Positions 48,841 through 58,911 of a stretch of DNA of 64,000 nt are shown here, one piece after another. The notes below the pieces were generated by a model that saw only the letters and a program-made list of their open reading frames with translations, was not told where the DNA came from and made no database searches. The stretch spans positions 62,001-126,000 of the forward strand of contig NZ_WRPP01000006.1 in NCBI RefSeq assembly GCF_009760405.1. Direction: 5' to 3'. Numbering within the stretch: the first letter of the stretch is position 1; every line of letters begins with the position of its first letter. The position numbers were made by a program, and so were the translations under genes. This stretch comes from Nocardia terrae. Its GTDB lineage: Bacteria > Actinomycetota > Actinomycetes > Mycobacteriales > Mycobacteriaceae.

Positions 48841-51800
48841 GTGATGCGGTCATATAGCTCGGTGCAACTGGTGCGCCGGGCCGAGGCGGAAGCTCCTGTA
48901 CGGGAGTGGGCCGCCGAGCTCCGGCCGCTGTTCGAGGACCTGGGCGCGGATCCCGGCTGGCGGCCGTGGCAGGTGCTCGGCGGGCCCGGGACCGGCAAGA
49001 CCGCGCTGCTCGTGGATGTCGCCGCCGCCCACATCCTGGCCGGGGCCGCACCCGAATCGGTGCTGGTGCTCACCTACACCAAGCGGGCCGCCAGTGCGGT
49101 GCGCGCCGCCATCACCGCCCGCGTCGGCGCGGCCGATCCGGAACTCGGCGGCGTGCCCGGGGCGACCCGGGGACCGCTGGTGCGGACCATCCACTCCTAC
49201 GCCTTCGGCCTGCTGCGCGCCTTCGCCGCACAGCACGGCAATCCGCCGCCGCGTCTGCTGACCGGATCCGAACAGGACATCGTCATTCGCGAGATGCTGC
49301 GCGGCGATCTCGCCGACGGCGCCGCCGACTGGCCCGAGCGCCTGCACCCGGCCCTGCCCGCCGCCGGATTTGCTGAACAGTTGCGAGATCTCATGTTGCG
49401 GGCCACCGAACGCGGCCTCGGCCCCGAGGATCTGATCGAGCTCGGCCGCGCCCATCGCCACCCCGAATGGGTCGCCGCGGGCCGCTTCGCCGAACGCTAC
49501 GAGCAGATCATGATGCTGCGCTGGTCGGTCGGCATGGACGTCCCCGAGGCCAGCGCCCCCGCCCTCGACGCCGCCGAACTCGTCGCCGCCGCCCTCGACG
49601 CCTTCGCCGCCGACCCCGAACTCCTTGCCGCCGAACGCGATCGCCTGCGCTGCATCCTCACCGACGACGCCCAGCACCTCGACCCGCACGCCGCCCACCT
49701 CCTCCGCGCCCTGGGCAGCGGCGGCGCGACCACGGTCATCGCCGGCGACCCCGACCAGGCCGTCTACACCTTCCGAGGCGCGGACTCCCGCTTCGCCGCC
49801 GATCCCGACGCGCCCGCGAGCCGCCGCATCACCCTCCACCGCAACCACCGCTCGGCCCCCGCTATCCAAGAAGTAGCCGACCGCATAGCCTCCCGGCTCC
49901 CCGGCTCCCCGGCCCACCGCACCCCACCCCCGGGCTCGCGCCCGACCGCCTCCGCCGACTTCCTCCGCGACATCGTCGCAGACCTCACCGACAGAGACGG
50001 CGGGATTCCCCACGGCCCGAGCGGCACTCGAATTCTGCACCGCCCGCACGGCAGTGACCGCGCGCCCGGAGCCGACCGCGGTGAACCGAGCGAGCGGGAC
50101 ACCTCCGCGAACATGGCCGATCTCGTAGGCGACGGTCGCGATTCCCGCGTCGGCGCCGCACCGAACGGGCAAGCCGCCAACTATCGCGGTGCAGGTGCGC
50201 GCCCCGCCGGAGAGGGCGCGGATAAGGCGGCTCCCGGTCCGGGCGGGGCCGCTGATTCGCGTCCTGGAGCCAACGGTCGTGCGGCCGAGAATGCCCGGGA
50301 GGCTGGGCAACTCGAGGGCGAGGTGCGGGTGCAGGTGCTGACAACGCCCGCGAAGGAGGCGGCGCTCATCGCTGATCATCTGCGTCGGGCGCATCTCACG
50401 CACGGGGTGCCCTGGTCGCGGATGGCGGTGATCGTGCGGTCGGTGCCGTTGTCGCTCGCGCCGCTGCGGCGGGCGCTGCTGGCGGCCGGGGTGCCGGTTC
50501 GGCAACCCCCGGCCGATGTGCCGTTGGCCCGACGGCGGGGTGCGGTGTGGATGTTGTTGGCGCTGCGGGCCGTTACCGCGGGGGATCCGACGTCGGTGCG
50601 GCATCCGCGGCCCATCGCGTTCACCGCCGATGATGCCCTGGACCTGCTGGCGGGGCCCTTGGGCGGGGCGGACCAGATCAGTCTGCGGCGGCTGCGGCGT
50701 GGTATTCGGCGCAGCGTACTCGAGCTGGGCTACCCGGACCGTGTGCGAGATGGCGACACCGAGATCGATGCCGGTGAGCATGCCGAAACTGCTGCCGACG
50801 AACAGAATTCGAGCGAAACGCACCGGGATGGCGGCGCCACCGACGGCCGGAGGTCGGCCGCCGGTGCGCGGCCGCGCGACGGAGCTGTCAGCGGTGAGAG
50901 CGTCGGCACCGTGCGCGAGGTCGAGTTCGACCCGGACCCGGATGCGGCGCGGTTCGCGGATTTGGATCGGTCGTCGGCGGAGATTCTGCGGGATCTGCTT
51001 GTCGGGGTGGGGAATCGGGCAATCTTGGAGCGGCTGACCGAGGTGGAGTCCGCGCCGTTGCGGCGGGTGCTCAAGGCCATGGGGCGGGCTCGGAAGGTGC
51101 GCCGCGACGGAGGCGGGCTGGAAGACGTGATGTGGGGGGTGTGGACCGCTTCGACACTGGAGAAGCGGTGGGTCGGGCAGTCCGAGCGCGGGGGAGCGGT
51201 CGGGATGCAGGCGGACCGGGATCTGGACGCGGTGGTGGGGCTGTTCGAGGCGGCGGCGTCGTATGTGGACCGGCTGCCGCGCGCCACCATCGAAGGATTC
51301 GTGGAATACCTGGAGCAGCAGGAGATTCCACAGGACAACGCACCGGTCACCGATCCGGGCGAGGCGGTGACCATCTGCAGTGCGCACGCGGCCGCCGGAC
51401 GCGAGTGGGACACCGTGGCGGTGGCGGCCGTGCAGGAGGGGATCTGGCCCAACCTGCGCCCGCGCGGCACCCTGCTCGGTGTCGAGGACCTGGTGGATCT
51501 GCTTGCCGGAGTGGGTGGTTCGGGCGAGAAGGTGAGCCGGGCCGCACCGTTGCTGGCCGAGGAGCGGCGGCTGCTGCTGGTGGCGTGCAGCCGGGCGCGG
51601 CGCTCGCTGCTGGTGACGGCGGTCGAATCGGTCACCGGCGACCAGGACCTGGTGCCCTCGCGCTTCCTCGCCGAGCTGGACGCGGATGCGGCCGACGGCC
51701 AACCCGGGCGGATTCCGCCGCCCGTGGATCCGGGCCGGGCGCTGGCCATGCACGCCCTGATCGCGGAATTGCGCTCCGCCGCTTGCGATCCCGAGACGGC

Positions 51801-52722
51801 ACCGGAGCGCCGGATGCGGGCGGCCCGGCAGCTGGCCCGGCTGGCTCGAGCGGGCGTCCGGGGCGCGCACCCGGACGACTGGTACGGCACCGCCGAGCTG
51901 TCGTCCTCGGATTCGTTGTGGGACACCGAAGACGGGGCCATATCGCTGTCGCCGTCCACGGTGGACCAGCTCAAGACCTGCCCGCTGCGCTGGGCGCTCG
52001 AACGGCACGGCGGCGGTGACGGCGAGAACCCGCACGCCCTCAAGGGCAACCTGGTGCACACCCTGGTGCAGGCGCTGGCCGGGCAGGTGAGCGAGGACCA
52101 GGTGAAACAGGCCCTGGTGAAGGCGTGGAAGAAGGTCGACCCGAGCGCCCGCGACGGCGAGAACTGGCACTCCCGAGCCGAACTGCGGCGCACCGAGACC
52201 ATGGTCGACACCTTCCTGGCCTGGCTGCGCAATACCCGTGACGAGCTCACCGCCATCGGCGTCGAGGTCCCGGTGGACTGCGTGCTGCCCGCCCGCGGCC
52301 CCGGCGAACAGCCGGTGCGGATCAGCGGCCGCGTCGACCGGGTCGAGCGAGATCCCCTGGGCCGCTTCGTCATCGTCGACGTGAAGACCGGCAAGACCCC
52401 CATCTCCAAGCAGGCCGCCGAGGAGCACGCCCAGCTGGCCACCTACCAGGTCGCCGCCGCCGAGGGTGCGCTCGGCGAGGGCGAGCCCGGCGGCGCGCGG
52501 CTGGTGTACGTGGCCAAGCCCAGCACCAAGGAGGGCGCGACCCAGCGCATGCAGCCGCCGCTGGACGCCGAGGGCATCGACACCTGGCGCGGCGTGATCC
52601 ACGACGCCGCAGATGCTTCCAAGGGGCCCAGTTATCTGGCCATGCGCAATGACGGCTGCCGTCACTGCAAGGTCGCGGGCAGCTGCCCGGTGCAGGACAC
52701 GGGTCGGCAGGTGACGGACTAG
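48841..52722 (+). CDS. adnA: AdnA, helicase-nuclease subunit for double-strand break resection
   Basis: The first subunit of the AdnAB complex, which unwinds and cuts DNA ends for homologous recombination. Order: UvrD-like motor with Walker A GGPGTGKT at 47-54; motif II reads TDDAQHL where active motors have DEYQD, in line with a weakened AdnA motor; helicase C-terminal motifs (LHRNHRSAPAIQ, EGIWPNLRPR); and a RecB-type nuclease with D1180-V-K1182. C1047, C1273, C1276 and C1282 should hold a [4Fe-4S] cluster. At 1293 residues it is about 200 longer than mycobacterial AdnA because of two disordered insertions (about 383-490 and 637-690). The TAG stop shares one base with the adnB GTG. Confidence 0.92.
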   Translation: MMRSYSSVQLVRRAEAEAPVREWAAELRPLFEDLGADPGWRPWQVLGGPGTGKTALLVDVAAAHILAGAAPESVLVLTYTKRAASAVRAAITARVGAADPELGGVPGATRGPLVRTIHSYAFGLLRAFAAQHGNPPPRLLTGSEQDIVIREMLRGDLADGAADWPERLHPALPAAGFAEQLRDLMLRATERGLGPEDLIELGRAHRHPEWVAAGRFAERYEQIMMLRWSVGMDVPEASAPALDAAELVAAALDAFAADPELLAAERDRLRCILTDDAQHLDPHAAHLLRALGSGGATTVIAGDPDQAVYTFRGADSRFAADPDAPASRRITLHRNHRSAPAIQEVADRIASRLPGSPAHRTPPPGSRPTASADFLRDIVADLTDRDGGIPHGPSGTRILHRPHGSDRAPGADRGEPSERDTSANMADLVGDGRDSRVGAAPNGQAANYRGAGARPAGEGADKAAPGPGGAADSRPGANGRAAENAREAGQLEGEVRVQVLTTPAKEAALIADHLRRAHLTHGVPWSRMAVIVRSVPLSLAPLRRALLAAGVPVRQPPADVPLARRRGAVWMLLALRAVTAGDPTSVRHPRPIAFTADDALDLLAGPLGGADQISLRRLRRGIRRSVLELGYPDRVRDGDTEIDAGEHAETAADEQNSSETHRDGGATDGRRSAAGARPRDGAVSGESVGTVREVEFDPDPDAARFADLDRSSAEILRDLLVGVGNRAILERLTEVESAPLRRVLKAMGRARKVRRDGGGLEDVMWGVWTASTLEKRWVGQSERGGAVGMQADRDLDAVVGLFEAAASYVDRLPRATIEGFVEYLEQQEIPQDNAPVTDPGEAVTICSAHAAAGREWDTVAVAAVQEGIWPNLRPRGTLLGVEDLVDLLAGVGGSGEKVSRAAPLLAEERRLLLVACSRARRSLLVTAVESVTGDQDLVPSRFLAELDADAADGQPGRIPPPVDPGRALAMHALIAELRSAACDPETAPERRMRAARQLARLARAGVRGAHPDDWYGTAELSSSDSLWDTEDGAISLSPSTVDQLKTCPLRWALERHGGGDGENPHALKGNLVHTLVQALAGQVSEDQVKQALVKAWKKVDPSARDGENWHSRAELRRTETMVDTFLAWLRNTRDELTAIGVEVPVDCVLPARGPGEQPVRISGRVDRVERDPLGRFVIVDVKTGKTPISKQAAEEHAQLATYQVAAAEGALGEGEPGGARLVYVAKPSTKEGATQRMQPPLDAEGIDTWRGVIHDAADASKGPSYLAMRNDGCRHCKVAGSCPVQDTGRQVTD

Positions 52723-55700
52723 TGGCCGTCACCCCGCGTCAGCTCGCCGACGCGCTGGGCTTGCCGCCGCCCACCGACGAACAGGCCGCCGTCATCGCCG
52801 CACCCTCCGGGCCGACCCTGGTGGTGGCGGGTGCGGGCGCGGGCAAGACCGAGACCATGGCCGCCCGCGTCGTCTGGATGGTCGCCAACGGCCTGGTCGA
52901 ACCCGAACAGGTGCTGGGCCTGACCTTCACCCGAAAAGCCGCCCAGCAGTTGACCACCCGCATCCGCACCCGCCTCGCCCGCCTGGCCGGCGCCCCGGTC
53001 ATCCGCGACATCGACCCGACCGGTCGCCTGCGCGGCCTGCTCACCTCCTCCGAACCCGAGATCAGCACCTACCACTCCTACGCGGGCCGGCTGCTCACCG
53101 AATACGGCCTGCTGCTCCCCGTCGAACCCACCGCCACCCTCCTCACCCAGACCCAGCTCTGGCAGCTCGCCTACCGCGTCGTCTCCACCTGGGACGGCGA
53201 CCTCGACACCGACCGCAGTCCCGTCGGCGTCACCGAAGCCGTCCTCGCCCTCTCCGGCCAGATCGCCGAACACCTCGTGGAACCCCGCCAATTGGCCACG
53301 GCCCACCTGGAATTGGAGCGCCTGGTCCACACCCTCCCGGCGGGCCCGCGCCAGAAGGGCGGCCCCAAGAAGGCCCTCCTCGACCTGCTCGAAGCCCAAC
53401 ACGAGCGCGTGGCTCTGCTGCCCTTGGTGGATCGCTTGGCCGAAGAGCTCCGCCGCCGCGGCGCCCTGGACTTCGGCGCACAAATGTCCCTGTCGGCCCG
53501 CCTTGCCGCCACCCATCCGGAAGTCGGCGCCGCCGAACGCGATCGGTTCCGCCTGGTGCTCCTGGACGAGTATCAGGACACCGGCCACTCCCAGCGCATC
53601 CTGCTCTCGGCCCTCTTCGGCGCGGCGGCGCTCGTCCCACCCCAGGTCGCCGCGACCGCTGACGGTACGCGGAATCCACACGGCGGCAAGGCGACAGGTG
53701 GCGAAGGCGGCTCGGTCGGACCGGATGCCACGGGCGAGTCGGACATGGCGCGGCATGGTATCTCGGCCGCTGAGTCCGACACGGCCTCCGGAGGTCGGCG
53801 ACAGCCGCTGGCGGTCACCGCCGTGGGCGATCCCATGCAATCCATCTACGGCTGGCGCGGTGCGTCAGCTGCCAATCTGCCGCGCTTCGCGACCGATTTT
53901 CCCGCTGCCCCAGGGGTTCCCGCGCCGATCCTGCCGCTGCTCACCAGCTGGCGCAATCCGCCCGAGGCGCTGGACCTGGCCAACCTGGTGTCGGATCCGT
54001 TGCGGGAGCGCGCGGCCCGGGGCGGCGGAGTGACGGTCGACGCGCTGCGGCCCCGGCCGGACGCGACCGCGGGCACGGTGGCCCTCGCGCTGGCCGATAC
54101 CGTCGCGGTGGAACGGGAATGGGTGGCCGAGCGGATCGCCGCCGAATGGGAGGCGGCCACCGACGAGGGCGACCCGCCGCCGACCTCCGCGGTGCTGGTG
54201 CGGCGCAACGCCGATGCGGCCCCGCTCGCGGAAGCCCTGCGGGAGCGGGGATTACCGGTGGAGATCGTCGGCCTGGGCGGGCTGCTGCACACCCCGGAGG
54301 TCGCCGACATCGTCGCCACCCTGCGATTGATCGCCGATCCGTCGGCGGGCAGCGCGGCGGTGCGCATCCTGACCGGCGCGCGCTGGCGCATCGGCGTCTC
54401 CGATATCGCGGCCCTGTCCCGCCGTGCCCGGGAGCTGTCCATCCGCCGCCCCGCCGGGCAGACCGACGCCATCACCGACACCGCCACCCTCGACGAGGCC
54501 CTGCGCGAGGTCGCGCCCGAACCCGCCGAGAAGGCCGGACTCGGCGATGCCATCGCGGATCCCGGTGACGCGGAAGACTATTCGGCGCAGGGCTTCGCCC
54601 GCATCACCGCGCTGGGCCGGGAACTGTCCGCGCTGCGCGAACGCGCCGGGCAGCCGCTGGCCGAACTCGTCGCCGACGTGGAGCGCACCATCGGCGTCGG
54701 CGTGGAGACCCAGACCCGCCGCACCCACGCCGCCGCCGGGCGCGAACACCTCGACGCGTTCGCCGAAGTGGTGGCCGGTTACTCCGCCGACCACCGCTCC
54801 TCGCTGGCGGGCCTGCTCGACTTCCTCGCCGCCGCCGAAGAGGTCGAAAACGGTTTGGAGCCGGGCGAAGTCGAGGTCGCGCACGACCGTGTCCAGGTCC
54901 TCACCGTGCACGCCGCCAAGGGCCTGGAATGGGAGGTGGTGGCCGTACCGCACGTGGTGGACGGCACCTTCCCCTCCGGCACCGGCACCGCCACCTGGAT
55001 GGGCGCGCTCGCCGAACTCCCCACCACCCTGCGCGGCGACCGCGAACAGGAGGACGCCACCGACGGCGTCCCCGTCCTCGACCTCACCGACCTCTACGAC
55101 CGCGCCGATCTCGAACACGCCCTCGACGCCCACAAGAAGGCCCTCGCCGCCCGCCGCCTCGACGAGGAACGCCGCCTGTTCTACGTGGCCCTCACCCGCA
55201 CCGAACGCGTCCTGTTCGTCTCCGCCCATCACTGGGCCGAGACCGGCTCGAAACCCAAGGGCCCCTCGGCTTTCCTGACCGAACTGAGGAACGAGACCGA
55301 ATCCCCGGGTTCGTCGTTGTCCCGCGCCGTGCGCATCGACCGCTGGGACGACCCGCCCCTGCCCGACACCCCCAACCCCTTCACCGACAACCCGCAGTCC
55401 GCCACCTGGCCCCGCGACCCGCTGGGTTCGCGCCGCGAATTCGTCGAGGAGGGCGTGCATCTGGTCAAGGCGGCCCTGGATTCCCTGCGCGCCGAAGCCC
55501 GCCCGCAGCAGACCGAGCTCGACTTCGGCCCGGAGTTCCAGCTTTCCACCCCGAAATCCGACCAGGCCGCCGAGACAGACGATGCCGCCCCCGACGACGA
55601 TCCGGAGGGCTGGGCCGAGGACGTGGACGCCCTCATCGCCGAGCATCTCGCCGCCGAGAAATCCGTGCGCGAGGTCGAACTGCCCGGCCAGCTCGCCGCC

Positions 55701-56483
55701 ACCTCGCTGGTCGACCTGCGCGCCGACCCGGTGAAACTGGCCGCGCGCCTGCGCCGTCCGCTGCCCTACCCGCCCAGCCCGTACACCCGCCGCGGCACCG
55801 CCTTCCACGCCTGGCTGCAACGCTGGTTCGGCGGCGCGCGCCTGCTCGGCTTCGAGGAGCTGCCCGGCGCGGCCGACATCACCGACACCGATGCCGACCT
55901 CATGCGCCTGCAGGAGGCGTTCCTCGCGTCCCCGTGGGCCGATCGCAACCCGGTCGAGGTCGAGATCTCCTTCGAAACCACCCTCGCGGGCACCGTCATC
56001 CGCGGCCGCATGGACGCCGTCTTCCGCCGCCCCGACGGCACCTGGGTCGTCGTCGACTGGAAGACCGGCGGCGAACCCACACGCGCCGAAGAGGATTCGG
56101 TCGCCGTCCAGCTCGCGGTGTACCGGCTGGCCTGGGCGCGCCTGGAGTCCGCCCGCACCGGCATCCCCGAGGCCGAGCTGCTGGCCAACACCGTGGCCGC
56201 CTTCCACTACGTCCGCACCGGCCGCACCATCGCCCCCGAACACCTGCCCGGCCCAACCGAACTCGCCGCCATCATCACCACCGCGGCCCCCCGCCGCACG
56301 CCGCCGCCCCCGCCGCGGCCGCCCCGCGACGACGACGATCCCGGTCCCGAGGAGCCCACCGACGTCGAAATGCTGAGTCTCCCGTCCGAGTTCGACCTCC
56401 CGCTCGACCTCGACCTCCCGCTCGACACCGCCCTCGAACCACCGCCGGATCCGGAATCGCTGCCACCGGATGCGGGGTGGTAG
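52722..56483 (+). CDS. adnB: AdnB, helicase-nuclease subunit
   Basis: The second AdnAB subunit and main motor. Walker A is AGAGAGKT (36-43) and motif II is DEYQDTGHS, both intact. Other helicase motifs are GDPMQSIYGWRG and VLTVHAAKGLEWE; the C-terminal nuclease has VVVDWKTGGEP and VQLAVYRLAW. At 1253 residues it is longer than the mycobacterial protein: a Gly/Ser/Thr-rich insert lies at about 309-363, just before GDPMQSIYG, and the last 60 residues are Pro/Asp/Leu-rich. It is translated after adnA with a one-base overlap. A cation channel gene follows 26 bp downstream. Confidence 0.93.
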   Translation: MAVTPRQLADALGLPPPTDEQAAVIAAPSGPTLVVAGAGAGKTETMAARVVWMVANGLVEPEQVLGLTFTRKAAQQLTTRIRTRLARLAGAPVIRDIDPTGRLRGLLTSSEPEISTYHSYAGRLLTEYGLLLPVEPTATLLTQTQLWQLAYRVVSTWDGDLDTDRSPVGVTEAVLALSGQIAEHLVEPRQLATAHLELERLVHTLPAGPRQKGGPKKALLDLLEAQHERVALLPLVDRLAEELRRRGALDFGAQMSLSARLAATHPEVGAAERDRFRLVLLDEYQDTGHSQRILLSALFGAAALVPPQVAATADGTRNPHGGKATGGEGGSVGPDATGESDMARHGISAAESDTASGGRRQPLAVTAVGDPMQSIYGWRGASAANLPRFATDFPAAPGVPAPILPLLTSWRNPPEALDLANLVSDPLRERAARGGGVTVDALRPRPDATAGTVALALADTVAVEREWVAERIAAEWEAATDEGDPPPTSAVLVRRNADAAPLAEALRERGLPVEIVGLGGLLHTPEVADIVATLRLIADPSAGSAAVRILTGARWRIGVSDIAALSRRARELSIRRPAGQTDAITDTATLDEALREVAPEPAEKAGLGDAIADPGDAEDYSAQGFARITALGRELSALRERAGQPLAELVADVERTIGVGVETQTRRTHAAAGREHLDAFAEVVAGYSADHRSSLAGLLDFLAAAEEVENGLEPGEVEVAHDRVQVLTVHAAKGLEWEVVAVPHVVDGTFPSGTGTATWMGALAELPTTLRGDREQEDATDGVPVLDLTDLYDRADLEHALDAHKKALAARRLDEERRLFYVALTRTERVLFVSAHHWAETGSKPKGPSAFLTELRNETESPGSSLSRAVRIDRWDDPPLPDTPNPFTDNPQSATWPRDPLGSRREFVEEGVHLVKAALDSLRAEARPQQTELDFGPEFQLSTPKSDQAAETDDAAPDDDPEGWAEDVDALIAEHLAAEKSVREVELPGQLAATSLVDLRADPVKLAARLRRPLPYPPSPYTRRGTAFHAWLQRWFGGARLLGFEELPGAADITDTDADLMRLQEAFLASPWADRNPVEVEISFETTLAGTVIRGRMDAVFRRPDGTWVVVDWKTGGEPTRAEEDSVAVQLAVYRLAWARLESARTGIPEAELLANTVAAFHYVRTGRTIAPEHLPGPTELAAIITTAAPRRTPPPPPRPPRDDDDPGPEEPTDVEMLSLPSEFDLPLDLDLPLDTALEPPPDPESLPPDAGW

Positions 56484-56509
56484 TCCAGCGGGCCGGTACG
56501 CTGCGGACC

Positions 56510-57571
56510 GTGTTCGGTGATTCGTCGCGCGGTCTGGGCAACCTGAACGATCGACCCGATTTCGCGCTGGTCGGCATCCTGCAGGTCCCGACCCAGCGGT
56601 CCAGCCCGTGGTATTCGCTGGCGCGGCGGCTGGGCCTGGCGGTCCTGCTGCTGGTGGCGGCCACCGTCATCGTCTACGTCGGCCGCGACGGCTACCACGA
56701 CAATGCCCGCGACCGCATGGGCGTGCTCGACGCCGCCTACTACGCCACGGTGTCGCTGTCCACCACCGGCTACGGCGACATCACACCGGTCACGCCCACC
56801 GCGCGGCTGATCAATATTCTCGTGGTCACGCCGCTGCGGATCCTGTTCCTCATCGTCCTGGTCGGCACCACCCTGTCGGTGCTCACCGAACGGTCCCGGC
56901 AGGCGTTCAAGATTCAGCGATGGAGGCGCTCCGTGCGTAATCACACCGTGGTCGTCGGCTACGGCACCAAGGGCCGCACCGCCGTGGACGCCATGCTGGC
57001 CGACGGCGTGCAGGCCGCGGACATCGTGGTCGTCGACACCGACCCGCAGGTCCTGGAATTCGCGGCCAACGCGGGCCTGGTCACCGTGCACGGCTCGGCC
57101 ACCAAGTCGGATGTGTTGCGGCTGGCCGGGGTTCAGCACGCCGCGGCCGTCGTGGTCGCCGCCAATCGTGACGACACCGCGGTCCTGGTCACCCTCACCG
57201 CGCGCGAAATCAATCCCAAGGCAAAGATTTCCGCCGCCGTCCGCGAGGCCGAGAACACCCACCTGCTGCGCCAATCCGGCGCGGACTCGGTGGTCGTGTC
57301 CTCGGAGACCGCGGGCCGGCTGCTGGGCATCGCCACCACCACCCCCGCCGTGGTCGACATGATCGAGGACCTGCTCACCCCCGAAGCCGGATTCGCCATC
57401 TCCGAACGCGAAGTCGAGACCGAGGAGGTCGGCGGCTCCCCGCGCCACCTGCGCGACATCGTGCTCGGCGTGGTCCGCGAGGGCCGCCTCATCCGCGTCG
57501 GCGACCCCGAGACCGACGCCCTCGAAGCCGACGACCGGCTGCTCTATCTGCGCCGAGTCCAAGCGGGGTAA
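56510..57571 (+). CDS. Potassium channel with RCK/TrkA-N domain
   Basis: A membrane protein of 353 residues in the Kch/MthK-like group. Two transmembrane helices (about 40-60 and 100-122) flank the selectivity filter TTGYGD. Residues about 145-270 form an RCK (TrkA-N) Rossmann domain (VVVGYGTKGRTAVDAML) for NAD or ion sensing, and the last 80 residues a TrkA-C-like domain. The GTG at 56510 is my choice; GTG codons closer to the adnB stop are possible. M. tuberculosis Rv3200c, annotated as a cation transporter, lies at the same place after adnB. Confidence 0.88.
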   Translation: MFGDSSRGLGNLNDRPDFALVGILQVPTQRSSPWYSLARRLGLAVLLLVAATVIVYVGRDGYHDNARDRMGVLDAAYYATVSLSTTGYGDITPVTPTARLINILVVTPLRILFLIVLVGTTLSVLTERSRQAFKIQRWRRSVRNHTVVVGYGTKGRTAVDAMLADGVQAADIVVVDTDPQVLEFAANAGLVTVHGSATKSDVLRLAGVQHAAAVVVAANRDDTAVLVTLTAREINPKAKISAAVREAENTHLLRQSGADSVVVSSETAGRLLGIATTTPAVVDMIEDLLTPEAGFAISEREVETEEVGGSPRHLRDIVLGVVREGRLIRVGDPETDALEADDRLLYLRRVQAG

Positions 57572-57595
57572 CCGGGCCCGGCTAGTCTCGAACCT

Positions 57596-58525
57596 GTGTC
57601 AGGTTTCCAGCTGAATGCGATTCCGGTGCTGTCTCGTACCTCGCTCGACCGTGCGGAACACCTCCGCTCCGACGAGCAGGCCCTCAAAGAGGGCTGGGCG
57701 CAGGCGAAACTCCTACGAATGAACAGGCGCGGCCAGGTCCGCATCGACGGCGGGGCCGTGGTGCTCGAGGCCGCGACCGACTTCGCGGACGAACGCACGC
57801 TCGAGGCCGTCTTCCTCGGTCTGGACGGCGACATCCACCTGTGGGCGGTGCGCGACAACACCATCGAGGGCAACCTGGCCGACCTGCGCGCCCACGGCGC
57901 CACCCTCGAACTCGACGATTTCAGCACCGGCCTGCTGTCCACCGCCATCGCGCTGCTCAACTGGCACGACAAGGCCCGCTACAGCTCCACCGACGGCACC
58001 GCGACCGTCGCGACCAACGGCGGCTGGTCGCGCACCAGCGAAGCCGGGCACGAGGAATTCCCGCGCACCGACCCGGCCGTCATCTGCCTCATCACCGACG
58101 AGAGCGGTGACCGCGTGCTGCTGGGCCGCCAGAACAGCTGGCCGGAGGGATTGTTCTCGCTGCTGGCCGGATTCGTGGAGGCGGGGGAGTCGCTCGAACG
58201 CTGCGTCGAACGCGAGATCAAGGAAGAGGTCGGCGTCGACGTCCGCGACATCCGCTACCTGGGCAGCCAGCCCTGGCCGTTCCCGCGTTCGCTCATGCTC
58301 GGTTTCACCGCCGTCGCGGATCCGGAGCAGCCGTTGACCTTCCACGACGGGGAGATCGTCGAGGCGTACTGGTTCACGCGCGACGAGGTGCGTGAGGCCC
58401 TGGCCGCGGGCGCGTGGGGGCGCGACAACACCGAGGTGCTCCAGAGCACCGAGCGCAAACTGCTGCTGCCGGGCTCGATCTCGATCGCGCGGACCATCGT
58501 CGAATCCTGGGCCGCGGAGGGCTGA
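57596..58525 (+). CDS. nudC: NAD(H) pyrophosphatase NudC
   Basis: A Nudix hydrolase of 309 residues that splits NADH, and in homologs removes NAD caps from RNA. The Nudix box GFVEAGESLERCVEREIKEE is complete and the NudC signature SQPWPFP follows it. The central zinc-ribbon region (NWHDKARYSS and GGWSRTSEAGHEEFPRTDPA) has no cysteines, so zinc is lost here. The GTG start lies 24 bp after the channel gene. A strong terminator follows the stop. As recalled, M. tuberculosis NudC (Rv3199c) sits in the same position. Confidence 0.92.
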   Translation: MSGFQLNAIPVLSRTSLDRAEHLRSDEQALKEGWAQAKLLRMNRRGQVRIDGGAVVLEAATDFADERTLEAVFLGLDGDIHLWAVRDNTIEGNLADLRAHGATLELDDFSTGLLSTAIALLNWHDKARYSSTDGTATVATNGGWSRTSEAGHEEFPRTDPAVICLITDESGDRVLLGRQNSWPEGLFSLLAGFVEAGESLERCVEREIKEEVGVDVRDIRYLGSQPWPFPRSLMLGFTAVADPEQPLTFHDGEIVEAYWFTRDEVREALAAGAWGRDNTEVLQSTERKLLLPGSISIARTIVESWAAEG

Positions 58526-58540
58526 TCGAAGACAACAGGA

Positions 58541-58575
58541 AGCCGCACACCCGCTGGTGTGCGGCTTTCTTTTTC
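58541..58575 (+). terminator. Intrinsic terminator after nudC
   Basis: An 11-bp stem (AGCCGCACACC, 58541-58551, with GGTGTGCGGCT, 58556-58566) with a 4-base loop is followed by TTCTTTTTCTC. It should end transcription of adnAB-channel-nudC. The T tract, uncommon here, makes it convincing. Confidence 0.95.
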
Positions 58576-58585
58576 TCTCCGGGGC

Positions 58586-58837
58586 TCAGCCGATGGCGGC
58601 GAGCGCCTCTTGGACCTGCTTCAAGCTCGGGTTGGTGGCGGTCGAGCCGTCCCGGTACTTCACCGTCGGTACGACGTGGTTGCCGTTGTTCACGCTGCCC
58701 ACGAATTCCGCGGCGTCGGGATGGTCCTCGATGTCGATCACCTCGTAGGTGATCCCGGCCTCGTCGAGCTGCGTCTTCAGCCGACGGCAGTAGCCGCACC
58801 AGGTCGTCGAGTACATGGTCAGGTCAGTTGCAGTCAC
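58586..58837 (-). CDS. mrx1: Mycoredoxin Mrx1-type glutaredoxin
   Basis: An 83-residue glutaredoxin-like protein that reduces mycothiol-mixed disulfides. The active site is C14-G-Y-C17 (TTWCGYCRRL), and the cis-proline segment VPTV follows in NGNHVVPTVKYRDG. The length and the CGYC motif fit Mrx1 of Mycobacterium and Corynebacterium. It is convergent with nudC and divergent from the SRPBCC operon. It implies a mycothiol-producing host. Confidence 0.93.
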   Translation of the reverse strand: MTATDLTMYSTTWCGYCRRLKTQLDEAGITYEVIDIEDHPDAAEFVGSVNNGNHVVPTVKYRDGSTATNPSLKQVQEALAAIG

Positions 58838-58911
58838 GAGTCGTGCAACGTACTCCCACCTGATCGTGTTCCCTTTTCCGGGTCGCCTGTGAGCCGATCG
58901 AAACCCGGGTG

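Noticed and set aside
48850..52665. 1271-residue minus-strand frame opposite adnA
   Set aside because: It covers exactly the adnA coding region, is low in complexity and shows no motif; adnA has complete helicase and nuclease signatures.
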